Below are positions 16,185 to 24,269 of a stretch of DNA of 64,000 bases, piece by piece. Under the pieces are notes generated by a model. That model saw only the letters and a program-made list of their open reading frames with translations, was not told the origin of the DNA and ran no database searches. Every line of letters begins with the position of its first letter. The stretch's first letter is position 1. The stretch comes from an uncultured SAR86 cluster bacterium (GTDB lineage Bacteria; Pseudomonadota; Gammaproteobacteria; Magnimaribacterales; D2472): contig CACEZB010000003.1 in assembly GCA_902563835.1 (NCBI GenBank), forward strand, positions 35,921 through 99,920, in the 5' to 3' direction. The translations under genes were made by a program, and so were the position numbers.

Positions 16185-16403
16185 CTAAAATGTAAATTCT
16201 AATTGACGGTATTCTTTAACATTTTTAATAACTTTTTGTTTTCTCTTTTCTGGTGGATTGTTTTTATTTAAATAAATATCCAACATATCCAAATCATTAT
16301 TAAAATGCTTAAAAGCTAGCATTCTTTTTGCAGATGCTTTATCAATTGAATTATCCAATTCTTGTAGTATTGGATCTTTATTAATGTAAATTATGTTATT
16401 CAT
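16185..16403 (-). CDS. Unknown 72-residue protein under LexA-type control
   Basis: I do not recognise a family. The protein is hydrophilic, without signal or membrane segment: an N-terminal IIYINKDPILQELD, a likely helical middle (SIDKASAKRMLAFKHFNNDLDMLDIYL), a basic stretch (PPEKRKQKVIKNVKEY) and a C-terminus RQLEFTF. The last six residues resemble the hexapeptide form of the beta-clamp binding motif (QLxLxL/F), with Phe for the middle Leu. A near-perfect SOS box overlaps its promoter, and the predicted transcript begins at the ATG, so it would be leaderless. The start is fixed by that promoter. A role in damage response, such as a division or replication inhibitor, is inferred from regulation only. 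Confidence 0.72.
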   Translation of the reverse strand: MNNIIYINKDPILQELDNSIDKASAKRMLAFKHFNNDLDMLDIYLNKNNPPEKRKQKVIKNVKEYRQLEFTF

Positions 16404-16409
16404 AAATAT

Positions 16410-16438
16410 ATTATACTGTATAAATATACAGTAGTAAA
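16410..16438 (-). promoter_or_regulatory. Promoter of the 72-residue gene
   Basis: On the minus strand TTTACT (16433-16438) and TATAAT (16410-16415) are 17 bases apart. Only 6 bases separate the -10 from the ATG at 16403, so the expected start of transcription falls on the A of ATG. No Shine-Dalgarno can exist on such an mRNA. Confidence 0.65.
16414..16433. promoter_or_regulatory. LexA (SOS) box
   Basis: The plus strand reads TACTGTATAAATATACAGTA, 19 of 20 bases equal to the E. coli consensus TACTG(TA)5CAGTA, with full CTGT/ACAG half-sites. It fills the spacer between -35 and -10 and overlaps both by a base or two, an ideal place for repression. The only gene it can serve is the 72-residue gene. 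Confidence 0.88.
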
Positions 16439-16441
16439 GTA

Positions 16442-17053
16442 TTATTCTTTTTCAGGAGAAATGATTAATCTAGTATCAACTAAGGTTGTAAAAATAACCC
16501 ATATTGCGAGCATTACTGACAAAGCTCCTAATATGTCTCCGATAAAGAATCTCATTACTGTTATAACTTCTATTGTTACATTAGGATTTACTACTGTAAT
16601 AATTGAGTTTGCAAGGAGGCCATTAATTAATGCTGAAATAATAATTACTAAAATTATAAATTTATAGTTTTTAAAATTAATGGGCCTAAAGAAAGAAAAT
16701 GTACCATTGGCTGCTTTACTCCATTTTATCAATTCAACAGCAATGATTACAGAAAGAACTGAGCCTATAGCTGCAACATTCCAACCATCAACATAATCAT
16801 TTGGTCCTACAAAAACAGGGCTAGTTATTTCAGCAAGATATAGTGCAGGTATTGAGTAATATCTAAAAAAACAGAACATTAATACTCTTACACCATGTGG
16901 TAAATAACATACACTTCCAAGCCATTCTTTATTTGGATTAAGATTAGCTAAGTCTAAGATTTGTAAGTAAGACCAAACTGAATAAATTAAAGTATAAAAA
17001 ATATAAACAGTAATTGAGACTTTAAGAAAATGAAATATACGTTCATTTAGCAT
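16442..17053 (-). CDS. Unknown polytopic membrane protein (MASE1-like)
   Basis: A 203-residue integral membrane protein with about five or six hydrophobic helices. WLGSVCYLPHGVRVLMFCFFRYYSIPALYLAEI near residues 44-76 resembles the ligand-sensing MASE1 membrane domain, but no kinase, GGDEF or other output domain follows, so it would be a sensor or transporter fragment standing alone. The C-terminus ends RLIISPEKE in the cytoplasm or periplasm. It follows the HTH gene by 39 bases on the same strand, which suggests that the small regulator responds to or controls this protein. Function unknown. Confidence 0.75.
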   Translation of the reverse strand: MLNERIFHFLKVSITVYIFYTLIYSVWSYLQILDLANLNPNKEWLGSVCYLPHGVRVLMFCFFRYYSIPALYLAEITSPVFVGPNDYVDGWNVAAIGSVLSVIIAVELIKWSKAANGTFSFFRPINFKNYKFIILVIIISALINGLLANSIITVVNPNVTIEVITVMRFFIGDILGALSVMLAIWVIFTTLVDTRLIISPEKE

Positions 17054-17092
17054 AATGAATTATTCCTTGGTGATTAATATAAATACTTAAAT

Positions 17093-17398
17093 TTATGTAG
17101 CTAGTATTAAATTAAACTCCCTTTTATCATTAGTCGACTGTTGGAGAATGACCATATTTTCTGATTCAAATTTTTTTATTGTTTTATATACAGTTGATCG
17201 AGAATATCCTGATTTTTTAATGACGTCAGAAATATTGCATTCACCAGTATTAGAGATTTCCATTGCAATCGTGTAATAAATTTTCTTCTCGTTTTCTTTG
17301 AAATTAATTAAATTAAGATCCTTTTCAATATTTAATAACATCCGAAGTATGTCACTAAGATCATTTATATATTTAGAATTCATCAGCTGATAATACAT
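17093..17398 (-). CDS. Winged-helix (MarR/TrmB-like) transcriptional regulator
   Basis: The 101 residues hold one winged helix-turn-helix. KIYYTIAMEISNTGECNISDVIKKSGYSRSTVYKTIKKFESENMVILQQSTNDKREFNLIL (about 44-99) has the recognition helix SRSTVYKTIKKFE and a wing with KREFNL, close to MarR or TrmB domains. A short helical N-terminus probably forms the dimer. It is just upstream of the membrane-protein gene and probably controls that pair. It is divergent from tRNA-Ser. Confidence 0.8.
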   Translation of the reverse strand: MYYQLMNSKYINDLSDILRMLLNIEKDLNLINFKENEKKIYYTIAMEISNTGECNISDVIKKSGYSRSTVYKTIKKFESENMVILQQSTNDKREFNLILAT

Positions 17399-17409
17399 AT
17401 AAAGATATT

Positions 17410-17438
17410 TTCAGACAAGTTTTTTTTAGCAGTATAAT
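17410..17438 (+). promoter_or_regulatory. Promoter of tRNA-Ser
   Basis: TTCAGA (17410-17415) and a perfect TATAAT (17433-17438) are 17 bases apart; transcription would begin about 5 bases before the tRNA at 17450. Confidence 0.5.
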
Positions 17439-17449
17439 TAGGTTCATAT

Positions 17450-17534
17450 GGAAGGTTGGCAGAGCGGTAATGCAGCACCTTGGAAAGGTGTCGTCGGCAA
17501 CGACGCGGGGGTTCGATTCCCTCACCTTCCGCCA
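17450..17534 (+). tRNA. tRNA-Ser, anticodon GGA
   Basis: An 85-base type II tRNA with acceptor GGAAGGT/ACCTTCC, anticodon loop TTGGAAA (GGA, reads UCC and UCU), a long variable arm TCGTCGGCAACGACG, T arm GGGGG-TTCGATT-CCCTC and encoded CCA. It ends 12 bases before the convergent queF. Confidence 0.97.
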
Positions 17535-17546
17535 TATTAAACTTTA

Positions 17547-18266
17547 TTACTGGTTAAATTCTCTAAAATTTAGAAATAATATTTTTGTATTTGTTCCTCT
17601 TATAGGATTAATATCTATACCGCCCCTTCTTTGAAATCTCCCACATATTTCTAAATGATTACAATTATATTTATTTAAAATTTTTAAAAAAATATCATCT
17701 ATGCATTGTTCATGGAAATGTCCTTTATTCTGAAATGAAATTAAATAATTTATAAGCCATGCTGTATTAATTGGGGTATCACAATATATATAGATATTTG
17801 CAAAATCTGGTTGAGAAGTAACAGGACATATAGATCTAAAACCATTAAATTTTAGGATTGTATTTATTTTAGTTTTATCATTTTTATAATTATTTAAATC
17901 TATTGATAAAGGTTCTTGGCTGAATTTTTTGATAATACTTAATTCTATTTTTACATTCAACAACCCTTCTAAATCAGTTTTAATTTGTTGAATAACAGTT
18001 TTATCTGATTTAAATGATTGATTGTAAAAACCGTTTAAATATAATTTCATCGATTTTGATTCAATAGTAAATAAACTACTTGATGGAATTTTTATTTCTA
18101 AGACTTTTAAAGATGGTAAATCATTATTTAAATATAAAAAGTCATAAACATTCCATATATCAATCCCGTACTTAATATCTGATTTATTTCTTTTTATTTT
18201 TTCTAATAACTTTATACCTTTGAGTTTTAAATTTGATGTATCTTTTCCTAGTACTTTTGTCTTCAA
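17547..18266 (-). CDS. queF: NADPH-dependent 7-cyano-7-deazaguanine reductase, long form
   Basis: QueF reduces the nitrile preQ0 to preQ1 in queuosine synthesis for tRNA wobble modification. At 239 residues this is the two-domain (YqcD-type) form. The QueF signature ESKSMKLYLNGF is at 69-80 and the catalytic half FRSICPVTSQPDFANI has Cys147 and Asp154. FHEQCIDDIF and RRGGIDINPIRG provide the substrate-binding His, Glu and Arg. It overlaps the ABC permease gene by 4 bases and is the last gene of a seven-gene reverse run. No other que gene is in the window. The link with a YadGH-type exporter is probably only positional. Confidence 0.96.
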   Translation of the reverse strand: MKTKVLGKDTSNLKLKGIKLLEKIKRNKSDIKYGIDIWNVYDFLYLNNDLPSLKVLEIKIPSSSLFTIESKSMKLYLNGFYNQSFKSDKTVIQQIKTDLEGLLNVKIELSIIKKFSQEPLSIDLNNYKNDKTKINTILKFNGFRSICPVTSQPDFANIYIYCDTPINTAWLINYLISFQNKGHFHEQCIDDIFLKILNKYNCNHLEICGRFQRRGGIDINPIRGTNTKILFLNFREFNQ

Positions 18267-19048
18267 TCTCTAATTCCTGTTCCTTTTTTTAGTAAATGCA
18301 AAGAAAAAGTAGTAAATATGAGTATAAAGATACCTATCATCGATAGAGAAAAGGTTATTGAAACATCGCTAATACCTAACATGCCTTCTCTAAAAGTATT
18401 AACGACATATAACATTGGATTTGCCATAGATATAGATCTCCAGATATCAGGCAGAATATTAATTGAATAAAAGACACCACCTAAATATATTAAAGGTGTT
18501 AAAACAAATGTTGGTATGACAGAAATATCATCAAAACTGTCAGCATAAACTGCATTAATGAAGCCCATAAGTGAAAATAATATTGCTGTAAGAAATAATA
18601 CAAAAATAGTTAATGGTAAATTTGCAATTTGAAAATCTGGGTAAAAGAATAAACTTACAGAAAATACTATAACTCCTACTATAACTCCTCTACAAACACC
18701 ACCAACAATGAATCCCAATAAAATACCCCAGTTTGGCATTGGAGATATTAATAATTCCTCTATTGATTTTTGAAATTTTACGCCATAAAAAGATGAAACA
18801 ACATTTGCATAAGAATTTGTAATTACAGACATCATGATTAATCCAGGAATCATAAATTGAATATAATTAAACCCATCCATTTGACCTATTCTCGGACCTA
18901 TCAGAGAGCCAAAAATAACAAAATATAATGACATTGTGATAGCTGGAGGTAATAAAGTTTGTTTCCAAATTCTTATAAATCTTCTTATTTCTTTTGAAAT
19001 TAGAGTCCAAATAGTAATTGCGATAATTTTATTACTTATCTCTCTCAT
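18263..19048 (-). CDS. ABC-2 type export permease (YadH-like)
   Basis: The 261 residues have six hydrophobic helices and the ABC-2 permease signature, including LISPMPNWGILLGFIVGGVCRGVIVG and VLTPLIYLGGVFYSINILPDIWR. The N-terminal WTLISKEIRRFIRIWKQTLLPPAITMSLYFVIFG matches the YadH subgroup. It pairs with the ATPase one base upstream to form an inner-membrane exporter of unknown substrate. Overlap with queF by 4 bases shows a common transcript. Confidence 0.92.
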   Translation of the reverse strand: MREISNKIIAITIWTLISKEIRRFIRIWKQTLLPPAITMSLYFVIFGSLIGPRIGQMDGFNYIQFMIPGLIMMSVITNSYANVVSSFYGVKFQKSIEELLISPMPNWGILLGFIVGGVCRGVIVGVIVFSVSLFFYPDFQIANLPLTIFVLFLTAILFSLMGFINAVYADSFDDISVIPTFVLTPLIYLGGVFYSINILPDIWRSISMANPMLYVVNTFREGMLGISDVSITFSLSMIGIFILIFTTFSLHLLKKGTGIRD

Positions 19049-19049
19049 A

Positions 19050-19991
19050 TTATTTTTTTATCATATCTATAAATAATTCTTCTAATCTATTTGATTCATT
19101 CCTCATAGATTTTACCTTTATATTGTGATTATTAAGTTCATCAAAAAGTTTATTTATAGATTTATCTTTATTGATGGCTGTAACCAAGGTTAATGAATCT
19201 TTTAATTTTAAAGGGAATCCATCTATAGATGGTACTTCTTCTAATGGATGTTCTAGGTCAAGCACAAAACCTTGAACGTCTAGTTTTCTTAAAAGTTCCT
19301 GCATGCTGCTATCAACAATGATCTCACCTTGATCAATAATTCCTATATTCCTACATAGTTGTTCTGCTTCTTCAAGATAATGTGTTGTTAATATGATGGT
19401 AGTCCCATTTTCATTAATTTCTTTAAGAAAATTCCACATCTCTCTTCTTAACTCTATATCAACTCCTGCTGTAGGTTCATCAAGTATGAGAAGTTTTGGT
19501 TCATGAATTAATGCTTTAGCTATCATTAACCTTCTTTTATAACCACCTGATAATGTTCTAGCTTGTTCATCTCTTTGATCCCATAAACCCAATCTTTTTA
19601 AAACTGCTTCAACCCTCGGTTTTGATACCGATCCAGTTATGCCGTAAAAACCTGCTTGTGTTGTTACAATATCAATAACTTTCTCAAATTGTGAAAAATT
19701 AATTTCTTGAGATACAACTCCAAGCATTGATTTTGCAACAGCCGGATCTTTATCCACGTCAATATCGAAAATTTTTACACTTCCAGATGTTTTTGTTACT
19801 AACGTTCCGATTATTCCAATAGTTGAGGACTTTCCGGCTCCATTAGGACCTAACAAAGCATAAAAATCACCCTCATGTACTTTTAGAGATATCCCTTTAA
19901 GTGCTTCAGTGCCACCAGAATATACTTTTTTTAGATTTTCTATTTCTAGTGCAAAACCAGCCAAAATATTACTCGTTTTCCTTATTATCAA
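19050..19991 (-). CDS. ABC exporter ATPase (YadG-like)
   Basis: A 313-residue ABC ATPase with Walker A GPNGAGKSS near 53-61, Q loop, signature LSGGYKRRLM, Walker B LLILDEPTAGVD and H-loop TTHYLEEAEQ. A C-terminal domain of about 80 residues follows the core, as in YadG-type exporters. The listed ATG overlaps the permease gene upstream by 23 bases; a TTG at codon 10 is a possible later start, closer to the conserved LEIENLKKVYSGG. It works with the YadH-like permease one base downstream. Confidence 0.94.
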   Translation of the reverse strand: MIIRKTSNILAGFALEIENLKKVYSGGTEALKGISLKVHEGDFYALLGPNGAGKSSTIGIIGTLVTKTSGSVKIFDIDVDKDPAVAKSMLGVVSQEINFSQFEKVIDIVTTQAGFYGITGSVSKPRVEAVLKRLGLWDQRDEQARTLSGGYKRRLMIAKALIHEPKLLILDEPTAGVDIELRREMWNFLKEINENGTTIILTTHYLEEAEQLCRNIGIIDQGEIIVDSSMQELLRKLDVQGFVLDLEHPLEEVPSIDGFPLKLKDSLTLVTAINKDKSINKLFDELNNHNIKVKSMRNESNRLEELFIDMIKK

Positions 19992-21303
19992 CTAATACGT
20001 AACTTAAAATTAGTCCAGTTAATATTCCTAACCACATGTACTCTCCTCCAAAAGCAATTAAAACAGCAGTAACAAGAGCAACCGCTTTTTCGGAATTTTT
20101 TACAGCTAGTGACATTGCAATATATGAACATGCAAGACCGGTTAAAATAAGAGTTACTCCCAAAGCAACTATCATTAAGGGTTGCATAATATCAATAAAT
20201 GGAACTACAAAAAATAAAAAAGGAATACCCATCAAATAATACGAATGAATGCCATCAAATAATGATCCCATAGCCTCTCTTCCTTGTTTCCATCTTTCAA
20301 CCACTACAACGTGAACACCTGTCCATAAAGCGCCTTGAGTGGGGAAAAAAGGATTGATTATAGCTCCAAGCGCATTTCTAATTCCTACACTATTATGAGA
20401 TCTATTTATGTCTATATCTATTATTTCATCAGGTCTTTTTTGTTGGCCCTCTTTAATCACTTCTATAGCTGTAACAAAATCACCAAATAACAATAAATAA
20501 CCAATAATTACTAAAGGTAAAACCTCTAGATACATTTCAGTGGGTGGGAAACCAATCGACAATGGTGAGGTTTGTAAATATACATCTTTTACAGCTGGAG
20601 CGGCTAAACCCCATTCTATACTCCAGGTAATTTCACCTGTGAAGTAACCAACGATTGCAGCAACTATGAAACCAGGTAGTAAACCCAAAGATCCAATAAT
20701 GGCAAGAATTTTATTTTTTTGAGCCAATCTTTTAAAAGGTTCTGAAAATGTTGTAATAGTGCAAATTAATAAAGCAGAAATCATAGATACTGGTGCGTTA
20801 CCAATATATCGATCAAAATCGCTGAAGAAGATTTGGTAAAAGGCAGCCAAAGCAGCACCTAAAATGATTCCAGATTTAAGACCATTTGGTACTTTTTCTA
20901 CAATTAGTTTACCAATACCTGTTAATCCTAAGATTAAGACAAGAAAAGTAAACTCAATTGCCATAGCAGACATGTAATGAAATGTCTCAACTCGATAAAC
21001 TCCATCAAACATACCTTTTGTCATAAAAAATGCTATGACTAGTGGTAAAGCTGGAGTTATCCATCCAGAAGCCATTGGCTCGCCGAAGATAATTGGACTT
21101 GAAGTAATTAAAACACTAGCTATAAAACAAACAGCAATTGCTTCATCTAATGATAATCCTAATGCTATTCCAATAGGCGCCGCCGCAAGAGCAGTTGCAC
21201 CTGATATTACTAAACCTTGAAGAAATTCTGCGGTCAATAATTTAGTATGAATGAAGGGAATCCGTAATGTAAATGGACCCCATTTTATTCCGTTTTTATT
21301 CAT
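19969..21303 (-). CDS. NCS2/xanthine-uracil permease-like membrane transporter
   Basis: A 444-residue protein with about 12 to 14 hydrophobic segments. GATALAAAPIGIALGLSLDEAIAVCFIASVLITSSPIIFGEP near the N-terminus and FGDFVTAIEVIKEG and NALGAIINPFFPTQGALWTG later resemble NCS2-fold carriers, whose usual cargo is nucleobases, though the key family residues are not obvious and sulfate-permease relatives have the same fold. It is probably an ion-coupled solute carrier of the inner membrane. It lies 15 bases after the VWA gene. Queuosine-base salvage with QueF is conceivable but unsupported. Confidence 0.75.
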   Translation of the reverse strand: MNKNGIKWGPFTLRIPFIHTKLLTAEFLQGLVISGATALAAAPIGIALGLSLDEAIAVCFIASVLITSSPIIFGEPMASGWITPALPLVIAFFMTKGMFDGVYRVETFHYMSAMAIEFTFLVLILGLTGIGKLIVEKVPNGLKSGIILGAALAAFYQIFFSDFDRYIGNAPVSMISALLICTITTFSEPFKRLAQKNKILAIIGSLGLLPGFIVAAIVGYFTGEITWSIEWGLAAPAVKDVYLQTSPLSIGFPPTEMYLEVLPLVIIGYLLLFGDFVTAIEVIKEGQQKRPDEIIDIDINRSHNSVGIRNALGAIINPFFPTQGALWTGVHVVVVERWKQGREAMGSLFDGIHSYYLMGIPFLFFVVPFIDIMQPLMIVALGVTLILTGLACSYIAMSLAVKNSEKAVALVTAVLIAFGGEYMWLGILTGLILSYVLVDNKENE

Positions 21304-21318
21304 ATTTTCTCCCCATAA

Positions 21319-22494
21319 TCATTTTGATAATTCTGCCATACCCTCTTCTAAACCTTTGAGTGTTAAAGGATACATTCTATTTTCAAATAATTCTTTAATA
21401 ATACATATAGATGACGTGTAATCCCAGTGATCGTCAGGCACTGGGTTTAGCCATGCCATATTTTCAAAATGATCAGATAGTCTTTTTATCCATACATGGC
21501 CAGCTTCTTCATTCCAATGTTCTATGCTACCACCTGCATTTGTTATTTCATATGGAGCCATTGTTGCATCGCCAACTACAATAACTTTATAGTCAGACTG
21601 AAATTTATTAATTATATCTTGTACTAAGAATCTTTCTTGTGATCGTCTTCTATTATCTTTCCAAACAGATTCATAAATACAATTATGAAAATAAAAATAT
21701 TCTAGATTTTTAAATTCTGTTTTTATGGCTGAAAAGAGTTCCTCACATAATTTAACATAAGGATCCATAGAGCCACCAACATCAAATAATACTATGACTT
21801 TTACTGAATTTAATCTTTCTGGGACCATCTTGATATCTAAGTATCCAGCATTTTTTGCAGTTGATTTGATAGTATCATCCATATCTAACTCAAGGTCATT
21901 TCCTTGTCTTGCAAATTTTCTTAAACGTCTTAACGCCATCTTTATATCTCTAGTACCAATGATGACTGAATCGTCTAAATTAGAGTATTGTCTCTGCTCC
22001 CATATTTTTACAGCCTTTTTTTGACCACCTGGACCACCAATACGTATTCCTTCAGGATTTTGACCCCCATGGCCATATGGAGATGTACCATTAGTGCCTA
22101 CCCATTTGTTACCGCCCTCATGACGTTCTTTTTGTTCTTCAAGACGTTTTTTAAATTCTTCTAATAATTTCTCTAGTCCGCCTAACGATTGAATCTTTTT
22201 AAGTTCTTCTGGGTCTAATTCTTTCTCAAAAGCTTTCCTAAGCCAATCTTCAGGTATTAGAGCTTGGAATACATCTTCTAATTTTTCTATACCTTTAAAA
22301 TAGATATCAAACGCTTTATCAAATTTATCATAATGCTTTTCATCTTTTACTAGTGTTGCTCTAGATAAGTAATAAAAATCATCAAGATCTGCATAAACCA
22401 ATTGATTCTCAAGCGCTCCTAATAAATCTAATAATTCTCTTAGCGTGCATGGGACGCCAGCAGATCTTATAGTTTGAAATAAATTAATTAGCAT
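21319..22494 (-). CDS. VWA-domain protein, CoxE-like partner of MoxR
   Basis: The 391 residues have an N-terminal helical part, a charged and glycine-rich linker (about 110-160; GGNKWVGTNGTSPYGHGGQNPEG), and a von Willebrand A domain. The metal site is VIVLFDVGGSMD at 234-244, with the usual DxSxS changed to DVGGS, which is common in this MoxR-associated group. It directly abuts the MoxR gene, the standard pairing in which the two assemble or activate a metalloenzyme or another complex. No CO dehydrogenase or methanol dehydrogenase is nearby, so the client is unknown. Confidence 0.9.
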   Translation of the reverse strand: MLINLFQTIRSAGVPCTLRELLDLLGALENQLVYADLDDFYYLSRATLVKDEKHYDKFDKAFDIYFKGIEKLEDVFQALIPEDWLRKAFEKELDPEELKKIQSLGGLEKLLEEFKKRLEEQKERHEGGNKWVGTNGTSPYGHGGQNPEGIRIGGPGGQKKAVKIWEQRQYSNLDDSVIIGTRDIKMALRRLRKFARQGNDLELDMDDTIKSTAKNAGYLDIKMVPERLNSVKVIVLFDVGGSMDPYVKLCEELFSAIKTEFKNLEYFYFHNCIYESVWKDNRRRSQERFLVQDIINKFQSDYKVIVVGDATMAPYEITNAGGSIEHWNEEAGHVWIKRLSDHFENMAWLNPVPDDHWDYTSSICIIKELFENRMYPLTLKGLEEGMAELSK

Positions 22495-23346
22495 TTATTT
22501 TGAATTTGCTTCTCTTCTTGACATAAATGCAAGCCTCTCAAGTAATTGAACATCCTGTTCATTTTTTAATAGAGCTCCATACAATGGGGGTATTGCTTTC
22601 GAAGAGTCTGCATTTTTTAATATTTCATCAGGCATATCATCTGATAACAGTAATTTTAACCAGTCAATCAGTTCAGATGTAGATGGTTTTTTCTTTAAAC
22701 CGGGGATTTTTCTTAAATCAAAAAATATTTCTAAAGCATCTTTAACTAATTTCTTTTTAATCTTAGGGTAATGAACAGAAACAATTTTATTCATAGTCTC
22801 TCTATCTGGAAATTGAATGTAATGAAAGAAGCATCTTCTTAAAAATGCATCAGGCAATTCCTTTTCATTATTTGAGGTCATGATTATTAATGGTCTATGT
22901 TTAGCTTTTATAGTTTCACCAGTTTCATAACAAAAGAATTCCATTCTATCTAGTTCTTGAAGAAGGTCATTCGGGAACTCAATGTCTGCTTTATCAATCT
23001 CATCTATTAATAAAACTACTTGTTTTTCTGATGTAAAAGCATCCCATAGTTTTCCTTTTTTTATATAGTTGGATATGTCTTTTACCCTTTCATCGCCTAA
23101 TTGAGAATCCCTTAAACGAGTTACAGCATCATATTCATATAATCCTTGTGATGCTTTAGTAGTAGATTTGATATGCCATTCAATTAAGTCCATATTAAGA
23201 GCATTAGCAACCTCTATAGCTAATAATGTTTTACCTGTGCCTGGCTCACCTTTGACCAGCAAAGGTCTTTCTAGGGATTTAGCTGCATTAACTGCCATAC
23301 TTAAATCTTCCGTTGATATATAGTTCTTGGTACCTTTAAATTGCAT
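22495..23346 (-). CDS. MoxR-family AAA+ ATPase
   Basis: A 283-residue AAA+ chaperone-like ATPase. Walker A GEPGTGKT is at 33-40, Walker B VVLLIDEIDKAD near 109-120, sensor 1 IIMTSNNEKELPDAFLRRC with the arginine finger, and a C-terminal helical lid. The family remodels or inserts metal cofactors together with VWA proteins. The VWA partner gene starts directly at the stop codon. The gene is 23 bases after the thioesterase. Confidence 0.94.
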   Translation of the reverse strand: MQFKGTKNYISTEDLSMAVNAAKSLERPLLVKGEPGTGKTLLAIEVANALNMDLIEWHIKSTTKASQGLYEYDAVTRLRDSQLGDERVKDISNYIKKGKLWDAFTSEKQVVLLIDEIDKADIEFPNDLLQELDRMEFFCYETGETIKAKHRPLIIMTSNNEKELPDAFLRRCFFHYIQFPDRETMNKIVSVHYPKIKKKLVKDALEIFFDLRKIPGLKKKPSTSELIDWLKLLLSDDMPDEILKNADSSKAIPPLYGALLKNEQDVQLLERLAFMSRREANSK

Positions 23347-23369
23347 TTTTTTTCCTTTTAATCAATAAA

Positions 23370-24215
23370 TTAAGATATTTTTTCTTCTGACTTTAGTATT
23401 CTAGTTAGTTGACGGCTCGAAGCAACTAAATTTGCATCTAAATCCCAAATATTACAATCTTGTTCAAAATATCCTTTGTTGATATCTGAAGCTTTGAAGT
23501 CTGCATATAAAACTGATGTAGATGGCATCTTTCTAATATGAGTTGTTAGAGTTATGGTTGGAATCCATCCTAAAGGGCCATATTTATTACAAACTACTGG
23601 AGGCAGGATGTCTGAAAAGAAAGATAAACAAAATTGATCTGGTACACCTCCTTCCATTTCTAAAAAAGCAGAACATCTTGCTTCATTATCTTTATTGCTA
23701 GAATCTGGCTCTCTGTTCCACCATGCATGGTCTGGATGAATATCACATTCTAATTGTTGGATAAATGCTGGGGTAAAACCTTTAGAAATCTTATCGTAAT
23801 TCATCTTTACGTAATCATTTTTATCTTTATCATTAAAAATATTAGGTAAAGGCTTTTGAAGATCATCATACCCTTTCATAAATTCAAAATCAGAACAAGT
23901 TCCAGTAAATGTAGTACAAATTTTATCGTCTTGAATTAACTTAACAATACCAGATGAACTTCCCTTACTTGCCTTAAAGGTTTCTACCTCAAGCTGGAAA
24001 GGTTTAGCATCAATTCTATCCAAATATTGCACAGATGAGCTTATTGCTGTTGAATGAGGCAGTATGCTTGTAAGAGCCTTGTGCATAACTGCCATTAAAT
24101 ATCCACCATGAGGTGTATTACCTACAAAATAATTAGTATCTGGATTAACTGAAAATATACTATCTTCAATATTCTCTAATTTTAGAGCATGTTGAAATCT
24201 TTCAAATTGATTCAT
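23370..24215 (-). CDS. Acyl-CoA thioesterase, double hot-dog (TesB-like)
   Basis: The 281 residues form two hot-dog folds. NPDTNYFVGNTPHGGYLMAVMHKAL near 24-48 is the first hot-dog helix, and GPLGWIPTITLTTHIRKMPS with ASSRQLTRIL the second, as in the 4HBT_3/TesB-like group. It should hydrolyse acyl-CoA in the cytoplasm; chain length is unknown. It is the first gene of the reverse run that continues to queF, divergent from tatD across 54 bases. Confidence 0.86.
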   Translation of the reverse strand: MNQFERFQHALKLENIEDSIFSVNPDTNYFVGNTPHGGYLMAVMHKALTSILPHSTAISSSVQYLDRIDAKPFQLEVETFKASKGSSSGIVKLIQDDKICTTFTGTCSDFEFMKGYDDLQKPLPNIFNDKDKNDYVKMNYDKISKGFTPAFIQQLECDIHPDHAWWNREPDSSNKDNEARCSAFLEMEGGVPDQFCLSFFSDILPPVVCNKYGPLGWIPTITLTTHIRKMPSTSVLYADFKASDINKGYFEQDCNIWDLDANLVASSRQLTRILKSEEKIS

Positions 24216-24269
24216 GATAGGTTAATTTTAGTTCATAATTTATATTATTAGAAATTAATAAAGATACAT

